Assembly (NCBI GenBank): GCA_036768485.1
Contig: JAVLUZ010000142.1
Coordinates: forward strand, 19,493,274-19,557,273
DNA: 64,000 nt
Direction of reading: 5' to 3'
From: Mermis nigrescens
Lineage: Eukaryota > Nematoda > Enoplea > Mermithida > Mermithidae
Shown piece by piece: positions 10,591-23,700 of the stretch. The translations under genes were made by a program, and so were the position numbers. The number at the start of each line of letters is the position of its first letter. The stretch's first letter is position 1. A model generated the notes under the pieces. The model had not been told where the DNA came from. It saw nothing but the letters and a program-made list of their open reading frames with translations, and did not search any database.

Positions 10591-10745
10591 TAGGGATGTT
10601 CCGGTTCCAGGTTTTCCGAAAAAGTCGGTTTCTGTTCCGGTTCTTGAAAAATTTAAATCTCGGTTTCGGTCTCGGTTCTTATGAAAGTTGGAACCGACGG
10701 CGGTTCTAAGACAGAAATCAGAGGTTCCGGTTCTCGGTTCCTTTA
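10591..10745 (+). mobile_element. MITE end, family C (CGGTTC-rich), fragment
   Basis: TAGGGATGTTCCGGTTCCAG begins a run of GGTTCCGGTTC and TCGGTTTCGG units, identical in style to the left end of the complete element at 55136. The right end is absent, so this is a truncated copy. Confidence 0.7.
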
Positions 10746-12604
10746 GTAAGTATATAAGCTATGACTATATATAACGTAACTATCAAAATATCGTTAGAAA
10801 ATTATCAGAAAATCCAACGAAGGAGCTTTTTCAGTGTATTATGCTGCGCGGGCGCCGTATGTCTAATTGTATTTTGAATCTTTTAATCTCATTCAATCTG
10901 CTTCGCATTTTTTGAAATAGTCAACTATTATATTTTTTTAATTTGGAAGGCGGAGCAACGAAACAAAATATGTAATGCTAGCTTTAAATTCAAAGTAACT
11001 CTTTCGCAGTAAATTTATTTTATTCTGGCTAAACATGAGAGGTGTCGTAATGCGCTAAAATGTTGAACAACCTTACGGCGCTGATAGGACTGTGAAGGGT
11101 GGAAAAATATTTAATTGAGAGTTAGCCGTATTCTAAATCAAACATCAGCGAAGTAACGTCAGTTACTCGCAGCAAATGATGCCTCGCTTTTTAAAAAGCA
11201 TGAAGATGCAAAATAGGGTTTTCTAAATTTTTGAGTGCTTTTAGATGGAATCACTTTCAATGCAGAGATTCTTTGCAATTTTGAACTCCATTTGAATTTG
11301 TGAATAAACATTGTTAGTGCTACCGTAATTGCATTGAAATCTCGTTTAGAATTGCAAAGCTTCGGAATATTTAATAAATTTAAATCGAAAGAAGAAATAT
11401 AACTTAAATCCGTGCTTCCTTCTTTATAAGAATTTGTCTCGATTTAAATACAAAACTGAGAAAGATTTCAGCACAATATTTCTTGAACGTTCGCTAAAAA
11501 ACTACATAATTAAGGGCTAAGACTGAAATCGCTCTTTTTGTCCCTAAAAGCTTTATTCAAGCTCCATTATCTTCGTCGTATGCAAAAATTATATTTCTGA
11601 CACAAAGTCAGCTGGTAAAATGAATAAAGTCATTAATAATTGGAGGGAAACACCGGAAAAATAACAAAAATTATGCTAAACAGTATACAAAAAGCATTTT
11701 AAAAATAATCAGGGCTTATATACGCTGGGCTTACGAAACAGCGCGCATCCTCCCACTCAAACCCGTTATCGCCAGTAAAGAATTAAATTCCGTATCATTT
11801 TAACTTCGTTCTAGGTGTTTTATTGGTAAACAAAATAGAAAAGTACTAGTTGGCGCGAAGTGCCGAAAAAAGTTTAACATCTTTGCTGCTTTTTTACCAA
11901 AAAATCATGCAGAAAATGTTTGATAGCTCAACATAGTCTGACATTGATTCGAGTTTCGTACCCTGAGGGGGATGATACCCCCTCAACCCCCTATGAGAAT
12001 GTATGTCACTGATACTGTCAAACCATGAAGTGTGTGCATAGTCGATTCGCGAGTGCAGCGCTGTTCGAGCTGTCGATTGTAGCGCTGAATGACATTCTTT
12101 TCATATTTCATCTTAGTTGAGTATTCTCTTCAGTTTCTGTTGTCATATATTTGATTGAAAGTCTAATATACAGAGTGCCACGAAATGATAGGTCTCCTGC
12201 AGAAATTGGCTCAAGAATCATGGAAAAATATGCAAATATCATATTGTAGAGTAATCTATTCTGTGTTGGATGCTTATTTTTTAAAATGTAATGTGCATCG
12301 GTTAAATTTTTACTGATGACGATCAAAAATATTTCGGTATTTCGGATTTCACGACTACATCGATTTAAAAATATAGATCGACCCCAACTTCGCTGATCTC
12401 CCACAAGTACTCAAGCATTGAACAATTCTAGAGATTTATGTATCACATATTCGAATCATTTAACATCACATTCAAATTTTCCAATATTGTTTCTGCAAAA
12501 TAGCGACCGATTTCCGACTCCATGCGCATCAGCTTTTTCACTCAATTTGTCACAACTTCACCAAGATAGATCTTTTTAAAAGCTAAAAAGCTGCTAATGG
12601 AAAC
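10746..12604. other. Intergenic region between SAP18 and MED23, left part
   Basis: The only element recognised is a family K MITE at about 11811-12020 (hairpin GGCGCGAAGTGCC, AAAATCATGCAGAAAATG, then CCCCCTATGAGAATG). The rest is AT-rich with no gene-like frame, splice pattern or RNA gene that I can support. Confidence 0.5.
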
Positions 12605-12965
12605 CATACATTACAGCATGGAAATTTTGGGGGAGGGGGAATTAGGCCAAAAAAATTTCAAAAAGTCTTTTTTAGGTTAAAAAACGATGGCTATACGTCA
12701 AAAACGCTGTTTTTAGACGTTTCGGACAATGCTCGTTCTTCCTAGGACATAAAAACAAAGACATTTCGAACAAAAATTGAAAAGCGTCGAGAAAATCAGA
12801 CAAAATATAGTCAAAAAAATGTGTATACGCCGAAAATTCGAGACTTGAGCCAAAAATGGGCTAAAAACGCTTGAAAAGACACACTTTTTACAATTTTTAC
12901 GAAAAATCGGCAATTCTGGGGGTGGGTGGGTTTGGGCCTGGGGGGTTTGAGGGTTTGTATCCCCA
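12605..12965 (-). mobile_element. MITE, family E, copy 4, with an adjoining related block
   Basis: CATACATTACAGCATGG at 12605 is the family E terminus. The interior GACGTTTCGGACAATGCTCG matches the element at 62549-62916. The right end is not clear. The next 300 bp (to about 13180, CCCCATACCCCCTCCAAG then ACGTATGG) look like a second, related element. Confidence 0.55.
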
Positions 12966-13731
12966 GAATTTAAAATACCCCCCGCCCACCGCAGATTACG
13001 CAGATTACTGTAGACCCCAAGAATCCTATTTTTAGTAAAATTTTTGGCGATTTACTCCATCCTGACGACCCTCCAGATTTTTGGTGTTGCTCATGTATGG
13101 ACAGTAGCCATTCTGGGGTAAGGGGGTCAAGCCCCCATACCCCCTCCAAGAATACGTATGGTAGAAACCTCTTTTTTGAGAAATGTATTTTACTCTTTAC
13201 TATCCTGAACAGAATTGAACGCTTCACATTATGGTGCATACAGGTTTTTTCTGTAGTACTTAAATGTCGATTTTTGGAGGGGCCCATCATTCAGTGACGC
13301 CCTGTACATACCTATAATAACGAGTAATCATTGAGAAAGCTAGGTCCTCGTAAATTAATTACTCCGCTTTTTTATTTTTATTTTTTATATGTACTGATTA
13401 GCTATCACAGCAAGCTACGGGATCTGTTAAATATACATACATGGAGTTTGATGAAATGATAAAGGGACATGTTTTAGATTTCGAAGGTTTTCTTCATAAA
13501 AGGGTGGGCGACTGTATGATCGGAAAAAATCGTAAACATGTTTGTTATCTTCCGTACTCTTGATGTTTGATTTTCCAACTGAAGTTTGGATGTCAGCTTT
13601 CCATTTCATACTCGCTTCGGTTGGTTAGTACCTGTTTTTGTGCAAGGTCTCTTAATTTGTACAGACATGTGCAAAGGCGGTATAACCCGAAAATTCAGTA
13701 CTGGAGCTTCATTACGAGAAATACTCGTGAC

Positions 13732-14160
13732 CAGACATGCACGTGGGAGGGAGGTTTGGAGGGTCCTGACCACACATGGGCTTGGGGGTCTGGACCCCCA
13801 AGAATCTGGCGGACTTCCTAAAATCGATAGACCCCCAGAATGGAATTTTTGGTGCTATTTTTCAAAATTTTGCCCCATCGGACCCCCATAATTTGATCGC
13901 TGCCCATATATGGTCCTGACCCATCAGAATCAAAAAATGGAAAATTTTGTGGGGAAAATGAAGCGAAACGAAGGCCAAAAACGGATGAAAAATTATAATT
14001 TCCTTCACAAGTGCTTCAAATTGACCGGAAACGGTGTAATAAGTCTATTTTAGCGCTTATACCAGTTTTTGAGGTCATTTTGACCCAAAAAAGCTTAATT
14101 TTTGACCCCCACTCTAAACCGGCTGACCTCCCCCTAGAACGGCCGTGCTAAGCATCTATG
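13732..14160 (+). mobile_element. hAT-type MITE, family G, copy 1
   Basis: It starts CAGACATGCACGTGGG and ends CGTGCTAAGCATCTATG. The flanks CTCGTGAC (13724-13731) and CTCTTGAC (14161-14168) match at 7 of 8. The interior has the family hallmark TTTTTGAGGTCATTTTGACC. It is non-coding. Confidence 0.85.
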
Positions 14161-14168
14161 CTCTTGAC

Positions 14169-14702
14169 AGCGATTTAATAAACACAACGTCGGTCGTTCT
14201 TCAACCCCTTAAAGTCGGAGATTTTCACTTCTAATTTTTGGCAGCGTTCTGTGGCTATTTTTAAATGATTTTTTCATTTTGACGAAAAATTGAAGGTCAT
14301 TTATCCCCTAAAAATGACCGACTACCCTCTCCAAAGTTTTAAGTCGTTACATGTTTAAGATACCTACACTGAACACACATGTATATACTATAAATCCTTA
14401 CCTGCTCAAGAATGAACTTGACAGCTTTACAGAGAAGGAAAGCTGGAAAATAATTCGTTGCAATAGACAATTGATGCATCTTGTGCAGGATCGATTTGAG
14501 AAGAACGAAATTGCAATCAAAATTATCTTTGAGAACTTGTGTCTTTTCAATTCATCTTTGTGTAGGGAAAATTAGGACCAGCCAACTTGTGCAAAAGTAT
14601 ATTAATTTTAAAACTTCTACGTTTTTTTCAGCAAAATTTCCGAGTAGTCTTGTGTTTACTTCGCCTTGCTTGCTTTTTTAGATCCGATAGTTAAAAGAAA
14701 TT
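14169..14702 (+). other. Upstream region and probable 5' leader of MED23
   Basis: No element is recognised. A splice acceptor-like TTGCTTTTTTAG ends at 14681, 21 bp before the MED23 ATG. The leader exon could therefore begin at 14682 after a 5'UTR intron or a trans-splice site; the sequence alone cannot decide. No promoter motif is claimed. Confidence 0.4.
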
Positions 14703-14774
14703 ATGAGTTCAGCTACCGAAGTACTACGAAGAGAAGCAGAGACAAGAGCCGAAAGCATATATTCCGAATATATG
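14703..14774 (+). CDS. MED23: MED23 exon 1
   Basis: It starts at ATG 14703 and encodes residues 1-24, MSSATEVLRREAETRAES and on to SEYM, ending ATG before donor GTAAGT. The N-terminus is poorly conserved in the family. The start was chosen because it is the only ATG in phase with exon 2 after the acceptor-like site at 14681. Confidence 0.75.
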
Positions 14775-17700
14775 GTAAGTAGTGCGTTAGTTCATAGCAC
14801 TCATCTCATAAGCTAAACTAAGAAATATCAAATTAGCCGCATTCTCTAATGATACTTATGCGTGGATCATAATTCCTATGAATTTAACGATTATTGAAGA
14901 AGGACCGGAATAAAAGGCTATCTTTTTTGTAAAAGTTCTAAATTTAGGGGAGTAAAGTAATTATAAATATGTAGAAATAAAATAATACTAAAATAAAATG
15001 ATAAAATAAATTCAAAAGCCCTTTCAAACGGTTTCTTGTTAGCTTGTACTTGTACGAACTTTGGCCGTTTTGCAGCTGCTCAATCAGAATCGACGCAAAG
15101 TAGATATTTATGCATGATATTTTATAGGGTGGCAGTTTATTGGAAATTCACTTTGCGGATTTAATCGTACCAACATCGCCAGAAACCGAATCTTTTCGAA
15201 GGCAAGAAGCCGTTAGAGAATTAGTTCAAGTTTTCAGAGGACTCGAGGTATACGGGCTTTTTTCCATTGCATCAGATAGACCACTCGATTTTTGTTTGAA
15301 ATTTTGTACTGATTTACAAAAGAATTAGCCGTCCTTATCACAAATCTTGGATATTATAGAAAAAAGACGCCTTTCGTTCTTAATATATTTATTTTCTGTT
15401 AATTTCTCTTCTATTTAGACGATTTAGATCAGCTGTAACCGCGAATTGTACAAATCAAAAATGTCAGACTTTGGGCATTTTTTATTGGCCAATCTTTTTA
15501 TCATTAGAGTGAGAAAAAGTAAATATCAGAAAAATGTTAGATGAAGGCTGAAAAGTGAATAAACCAGTTTCCCACAAAAATCAGTATAAGGCTAGTGAAG
15601 CTTTTTCTGAACATACATATTTAGACTTTTTCACTTGTGTTTATGTACGAATGTTTTGACAACTTAGGGCAAGAAAATGCTTAAAGAGCGAAAACATATT
15701 CAAGTTTTGTTGAAATTTTTGTTAGATCTTCTTATTGAGTATATTATACTCTGTATTTCTGAAAACTATAAAACCTATGGCAAAAATTTGAATGCCGTCG
15801 TCGAGTGATTCGAATAGAAATTATGTAGGTTTGCATAAGAAATTCCGTCCAAATTGTAATTATCGACAAAATGTCCTCCTTTTTCTCTTAAAATGGGCGT
15901 GTGCTTGTTCATTGTGCGTGAATTCTAGGCATGTCCTTTTCGCCTAACCTTAATTTAGATTCCCATTTTGTCAAATCAAAAGTTTTAAAAATATATTTTA
16001 GTGAGTATGACACCACCAGGGTGTATTTACGGAAGGGGTGGGGGCGACCCGCCTCCGTCATTTGCTAATGTATATAGCGAGATAAAGATTGGATGTGTAC
16101 TTTGCCACGGATTGTCTTTATTTCTAAAAATTTTTGGACAGTTATTAAACTTTACTTCCTTGGTGACCTAAATGCCATGCTTTACAGTTTTCTTGATTTT
16201 TGTGCACGAATTCTTAACATATTCGGCGCTTAGCGTCAAACGCTTCAATAACTTTTCCCCAGTAGTGCACGAATACAGGAAATTACGAAGTAATTCACGT
16301 CTCTAAATTTCTTTCCGTCTGAATTTCATTAATTTTTCAACGCTTCTCGCCGAGTTTCGCCGGAAGAAGTTTAAACACTTTTCTGCATATACATAATTGT
16401 GCGGAAAATTGTAAAACAATTTTAAATATTTTCATGCCAGAAATTAGTTTTCATAAAAGTAGAAATGTAAAACGGCGATACTTGATATTCCGTATATGAA
16501 AGCGGATTTTATACCTATTTTTGACTAGCTTGGTGCATGAAGTCACTCACGAACCGAATGTCCTTCTTACTGTATGGATCAATTTTTGCATTGCAGTCAA
16601 TGAGCTTTTTTGGATCGACATGACCTCAAAAACTGGTATAAATGCTAAAAATAGCTTTAAAACTGAGTTATTCCATAGTTTCTGGTCAATTTCAGGAACT
16701 TTTGAAGGAAATGTTCGATTTTAATTTACTTTTTGGCCTTCTTTTTGCCTCGTGTTCCTTTGGAAATTTTCCATTTTCCTATTCTGGGGGTCTGTCCTCC
16801 AAACACCTCACTTACTTGTTTGGTCGCGACTAGGTCGTCCATCGAGCAAGAAGAAATCAGGTGTTAGAGTGATAAGAACATTTGGTTCCCGAGCGACTTC
16901 ATGCACCAGGTCAAAAAATAGATTCTAATGTAAGTGACGGATATGAGGAAAAGTGCTGTTTTTAGATCGATGTCAATGATTGATTTTTATAAGAAATTTC
17001 CAGGTTTTTTTCGGAAATTTCTAAAATTTAAAATTGTTCAATTTTAAATGATGTCTTAATGACTGCTTGACAAGGTTTAAGTCGAAAATTGTTTGCAACC
17101 GAAATCAATCCTGTATATATATATATGGGCCTGAAATAACATTCACCAATAAATGTATATATGTATTCATATTGGTGTCTGACCATAGGTGGGCAGCACC
17201 AAAATTCTAGGGGGTGCAAGATTTTTCAAAGGTCAAAGGTCAAAACAGGGTCTTAAAAATGCTGATATGGTGAAAAAACACAATTTTTCAACGTTTCTTA
17301 TCGAGCACTACCCACTCGCATCAAAAAATTGCGAAAAAAATGAAAAAGTCAAAATTTGAATTCTAGGGCATTCGGCCTTCGGAGGGAGTGCATACCGCCC
17401 AAACCCCCACGCCCACGTATTTGTCTTCTTCGTTAATGCTATATTGCGACGTAAACATCAAAATCAAATCATCCATAAAGTTTGAAGCGTACTTTTATGC
17501 TGAGATTAGCCAGATAACTTGTTCTTCTACCGCACTAATGCTGTGCGATTGAGCGGTAACTTTGATTTTTGAAGGATAAAGCCGAAGCATTGGTCAGTTA
17601 TGTCTTAAAATGGCGACAGAGATCAGAAGCAGCTCACGTTTTAGTGAACGATTTAATTAATGCCATATTGAGTTATCAGATTTTGACTCTTCGGTGAGAT

Positions 17701-20700
17701 ACCTACTATCTTAGATTCACAAGTTTAACGAGGTCTGCAGGGGTGAAATCCCAGAATTCGAGATCCGTATCTGTGCATATGATTACTAGCAAAGAAAAAT
17801 GCTCCGATGGAACAAAAAGGACGAATATACTTAGAATTATGCATTATTAAGGATATAAAAGGAGGGGACTAGGGAAAAATTACTAACTTATGCCCGTGGA
17901 AGTTGTAGGAATGTACTAAAAATTAGGCTTCCGTTAAAAAACGCAAAAGAATCGAAGTATATTCTGCGGCCTGTTGAAGAGAGTTTCACCTCCGATGTAA
18001 GAATGAATAAGATGAATAGCTTATCCTTAGGAAAAAAGCGATCACTAATAAAAAACGATAATGTGCATTCTTAAGCTAGCCTGGGACGCATTGATATGTG
18101 GCAGCAATTACCAAGACGGTGCTCTTATCATAATTCATTTATGAAGCAATTTACGATTAAGCATAAACTCTTTTTCTGAGTCAGTGAACAATGTTTTGTG
18201 AAGCCACGCTTTTTTCAGAAGCCACAGAATATACTCCGATTTTTTTGCTTTTTTTAGCGGAACTCTAATTTTTAGTAGATTCTTACAACTTTCACAGGCA
18301 TACATAAGTAACTTTTCCCTAGTCCCCTTAATGATGCGTAATTCCAAGCATATTCGTCCCTTTTTCTATCGGAGCATTTTTCTTTGCTGGTACCCTACTT
18401 TTAATTAGCAAGATTTGAGTAAATCAGTTAGTAAACACATGTGATAACATACCACAATAATGACAGCAGTCCAAGAATGCGGAAAACAAGTGCTCTGAAG
18501 ATCAACATCATCTTTTTTAAACAAGACGACCTTACCTTATTTACACAGATCAGACCTTTTCTGCATAAACTTTACGCAACTTATCATATACACAATGTAT
18601 CTCAGCGACGAGACTGCGTTCTCTAGATAACAAATTTTTTGTTTTTCAAATTTTGCTTCAGTTCTCCAGGGCACCGTTTTTTGTATTCGGCAAAGATTTT
18701 TCTCGATGTACAAAGGCTTTTCGGGACCGTCTTTGTACATGTACAAAGATTTTTGGGGAGACAAAAATTGCAAAAAGGTGTGAAATTCGCAAAAATTTTC
18801 AGCGCTTCGCGCTGAAATGAGTAATTGTGCATTCTATATATCTTTATGATGGCAGAAATTGCATTCCAAAAGGAAAAAGTCAAATTTTTCGGCGCGCTTC
18901 GCGCCTTTTAAGGCGATTCTTAGTGATTTTTGCCCTTAGAGACCCAGAAATTAGCTAAAATACACTACCAAAAGTCGAACAACTCTGTTTTTACCACAAC
19001 AAAATCGCGGCTGTACCATATTAAAGTTCTCCAAAATTTGTGTGTACAACATGTACAAAGATTTTTGGGAAGACAAAAACTTGAAAGAGGTGTAAAAAAA
19101 TTTCGGCGCTTAGCGCCGAAATGAGTATTATTTGTCCTAAATATCTTCAAAATGGCAGAATTTGCATTTAGAATGGAAAAATGTCAACTTTTTCGGCGCT
19201 TCGCGCTGTTTTCAAGACAATTTTTAGTGATTTTAAGCGTCAGAAACCCAGAAATTAGCTAAAATACACTACCAAAGATCGGAAACCCTGTTTTACCACA
19301 CTAAAATCGCTACTGTACTATATTAGAGTACACAAAAATTTGCATGTACAAAATGTACAAAGACTTTTGGGGACCATCTTTGTACATGTACAAACGGACC
19401 TTGTACAAAAAAATGCTGCTCCAGGAGGAGTGTAAAGGGTTCAAAAAATGCGGGTTGTGAAGTCAGATTTTTGTCGCGTTTTTTCTTTTCTCTGTCTGCC
19501 AACAACTCCGGTAATGAGACTCGGAAAAAATTTTTTTTATAGAAATGTTCTAAGACCCAAGGGCCACTTTCTGCTTACCAGCAAATTTTTTTACACACAA
19601 TACGGAGTTTGACGCAAAGTTTCAAAGTTTACAATTTAGTGGAAGGTGTAAAAAACAAGTTTTGTCTCAGATTTCTCCGCCAACTTCTCCGGTTATAAGC
19701 CGGTATAAATTGAATAAAATTAAAATAAAGTACGTTCTAAAGGCTACACGTCGCAGCAAACCGCGTTTAAAAACTCAATATTGAGTAATTTCTGGAGGTG
19801 TAAAGTTCGAAATCAGGGATGTAACATTGGATGCAAAAACACGTTTTCTCCACTTTTTTATTAGTCAATATCTCAAATAGGATGTGTAACTGAAGTTTTT
19901 TACACATAAACGTACTACAACTTAAAAGCTACAAACTGGCGCAAACTGAATTTCTTTGCACTCAATGTAGAGTTAGCTTCAGATTTTTAAAGTTTACACT
20001 TTACTGGTGCGCGAAAAATACGTTTTTTACCATGCTTTAGTTTGCCAACCTCGCCAGTCATAAAACAAGACGCGTAAAGTATACTAAAAATAAAGTACGC
20101 TTTAAAGGTTACACATCGCATTCGCATTTAGAAGCGTTTGTTTTAAGTCGATACTGAGTTAGGTGTGAAGGTGCAAAGTTTGAGTTTGTAAAAAACGCTT
20201 TTTGCCGGTTTTTTGTCAGCCAACTTCTTCGGTAATGAATCGAGTTGTACAAACTATTCTAGAAAGAAAGCAAATGTCGGCGGTTACAAATCGCACCTGA
20301 TCGCGATCCTCTACACTAAATACGGAGTTATTTCTGGAGGTGTAAAATACCAGCTCTATCGTTAAAAAATGGTTTTGCGATTATTCTGTTTGTTATGTTC
20401 TCCGGTTATGAATTTGTATGTCCGGACTAATGTAAAAAATAAAGAATGTCTCAAGGATTAGAAATTACAGTTTGATGAGTTCCTTTACACTCAATATAGA
20501 GATCGTTCTGGAGGTGTAAAGTTGAAATTTTGGTTGAAAAACACGTTTCTGCGTCAGCTTTGTACTTTAGGTTCTTCAATTATGAGTTGTGACATGATCT
20601 CAACTCTGAGATTGCTTTACACTCAAGGGTCACGCATTCTACTGGATGAATTAGTTTGCACGAAATGGAGGTATAAATTAGTTCTCGCTGAAGGTTTATT

Positions 20701-23700
20701 TTGTCCTCATAGTGTTGTGGAGAGTTAATTTTTGTAAAATGTTATTCGGAACATTGGAGTACGAATATGATTTTAGACATTCTTTACATTCATCGATTGT
20801 GTAAAGTTTACACTGAAAATTAACATTTGCTACAGAGCATTGCCGAAGGTAAGTTTTTTAAATGTGCTCTAAAGTATAAGGATTTCTCCGTACTATTAGG
20901 ATTAATAGCTTTACTGCAATTTTCTTTCCACTCCCTAGTAGTGTAAACTTTACAATTCAGCTTATTTCAGATCCAGGAGGTTGTAGGTTGTACAAGTTAA
21001 GTTTCTAACAAATTATTCACCATAAATCAGGATTACACGTCTAACTTTGTTTTTCGTGACTCCATGGCTGTGTAAAGTTTAAACTGAAAATTAATTTTAA
21101 TTTCAAATCGTTAGAAAAGGTAACTTTTTCAAAAGACTGTTCAGATAGCATCATAATTACGAATTGGTAAAGAACTATTGATTGCAATGTAGATGTTGAT
21201 GAGAATGAACAATCTTGTTTCCTGTCTTGTTCAAGTGCCATACTTCATTCGGCAAGTTACCTACGAGTTTTATTGATCGATTCACTCAAATCATTCTAAT
21301 TAAAAGTTGGGTACTAGCAATGAAAAATGCTCCGATGGAACAAAAAGGACAAATATACTTGCAATATCGGATTATTAAAAATATAAATGGAGGGGACTAG
21401 AAAAAAGCCACCTATGCGCGCAAAAAATTATTAGAATCTGCTAAAAATCAGACTTCCTCTAAGCAAGACAAAAATCGAAGTATATTCTGCGTCCTTTGAA
21501 AAAAGGTGTTCTCAAAACATTTCTCACTCGTAGTGTAGAGAGCTTAGAAGGAAACTTATGACCTGTGCCAAATAGCTTAGTCGGATATGAGTATCGCATT
21601 TTCATTACAATATATAATCGATATTCAGTTAAAAGGCTCAATAGATGAATTATGACATTCTAATCACGCTGTTTATTAAAGCTTTAAAGTTACACGTGCT
21701 ACGCCAGCATGATGAGATGATATAGGTACATTTATTGCTCCGGCATTCTGTATATTAAAATTTCCGGTCTATCATTATGCAATGAATTTATTTGCATAGT
21801 TATTTCGCTCGTATTCTTGCGCCCTGTCCTAAATTCTTTGGGGCTAACGTGTTTGTGCATGCTTAGTGTCTTTCTGCACTTATTTACCATTGCAACAGCG
21901 GTCGTTTGGATTTGTGTTCACTTAAGGTTGGTAAACAAAATGATTTGTCTCAAATTAGAGCCACAATCATACATGCACGTGGAGGGGTATGGAGGGGTCC
22001 GGATCCACCAGAATGGAAAAATCATAATTTCGCGGGGAAAATGAGTCAAAATGAAGGCCAAAAATAAATGAAAATTTAAAATTTTCTCTAAACGTGCTCC
22101 AAATTGACCAGAAATTGTGTAATAACGTCGTTTTAGCGCTTAAAACAGTTTTTGAAGTCATTTTGACCCCAAATAAGCTCGATTTTTGACCCCCCAGACC
22201 GGCTGATCCCCTCCCCTAGATCGGCCGTGCTATTAACTTTGGCCACAACTATCTTCTGTAGGCCGCTGGATATACTTCAATTTTTGTGTTGCTTCAATGA
22301 GAAAGTCTGATTTTTAGCAGATTCTAATAATTTTTTGCGCGCACAGGTGACTTTTCTAGTCCCCTCCTTTTATATTTTTAATCATCCGATATTCCAAGTA
22401 TGTTTGTTCTTTTTGTTCCATCGGAGTGCTTTTCATTGCTAGTTTATTTAAATGTATTCAAAGAATAATTCCGACATTATTAGAACCTTTGTTTTCGATA
22501 ATGATGCAAAAGATGAAACAAGCTCGAAATCGCCTGACTTCAGGTCCTATCTGCCTGACCCTTCAGCGGGTGGTAATCAGACATGCACGCGGGGAGGGGA
22601 TTTGAGGGGGTCTAGAGTCTAGTACCTCCGAATGGAAAATGGGAAATTCGGCGTGGAAATTGGGACAAAATGTAGGCAAAAATGGTTGAAAATGGAAAAT
22701 TTTCTGCAAAAGTGCTTTAACACGACCAGAAACTGTGGAATAACGCTGCTTCAAGGCTGTTTTGGTATGTACGAGTATACCAGTTTTTGGGGCCATTTTG
22801 GCTCAAAAAACCTCAATTTTCGGCCCCTCCTTAGATTGCCTGAACCCCCGTCCCCAGATCAGCCATGCTGTGTACCTGCTGGTAATATTCTTCCTCACCC
22901 CTGCTGTTTATGTAGAGAATATGACGTGACTTGCTGTACATACATAGTGTATGATTTTTCAGCACTTAAATATACCATGGCGAAGGTTGATAAGTAAGTT
23001 GCGAAAAACGAATAATGTTTTCTGTTGCCAATCCGTGTGACTAGAAATAACAACGACTTATATCTTTTTGTAACTACTTGAGCAAACTACAAATTTCGTA
23101 GAACGTTGCATCGCTTGTTCCTTACATTTGTTCATGTTTCACTTTCTGAATTAAAACCATTAATTTTTTCAATTAAGGTCGGTTTGCGAATGTCTTTTGG
23201 TGACATCGGCTGATTTGAATATTGACAATGAACAAATTTGGCGAAAAACGCTGCAGTTCATAGATAGAAGTATTAGCAAACTCGACTATAAGGTTACCTA
23301 TTAATTTACATTTAAAATTATTTCATATCAAATCATTTCATTGACAGCATACTGTTTTGAAAATTTCGAGTCATATTCCAATTACCATTTGAGCATAGAA
23401 TTTGAAAAATTCTATGAGCTATTTTTTCGCTGAATTTTAGCATTGAAAATCTATTGGGCAACGGCTTGTTCGTATACAAACGTATAAATTGGCCAATGGG
23501 CTTTTATGTGTGTAAACATGGATATTTTCATGCGACTGATAAACGTAGCATTTATTCATAAATTACTTAAATTTCAATCATTTAGTACGCTACAATCTAA
23601 ACGGTCGAGAGCGCTTAAGCCTTTAGAGGATTTAAGATATTAACCTAGCTAGTCCTGATTTATGACAAGTTTCCCGTATTGACATACTTGTTTTTTATGA

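Noticed and set aside
13586..13891. Overlapping open frames of 84-101 codons.
   Set aside because: They cross the left boundary of the family G MITE at 13732, lack splice or start support, and resemble nothing known.
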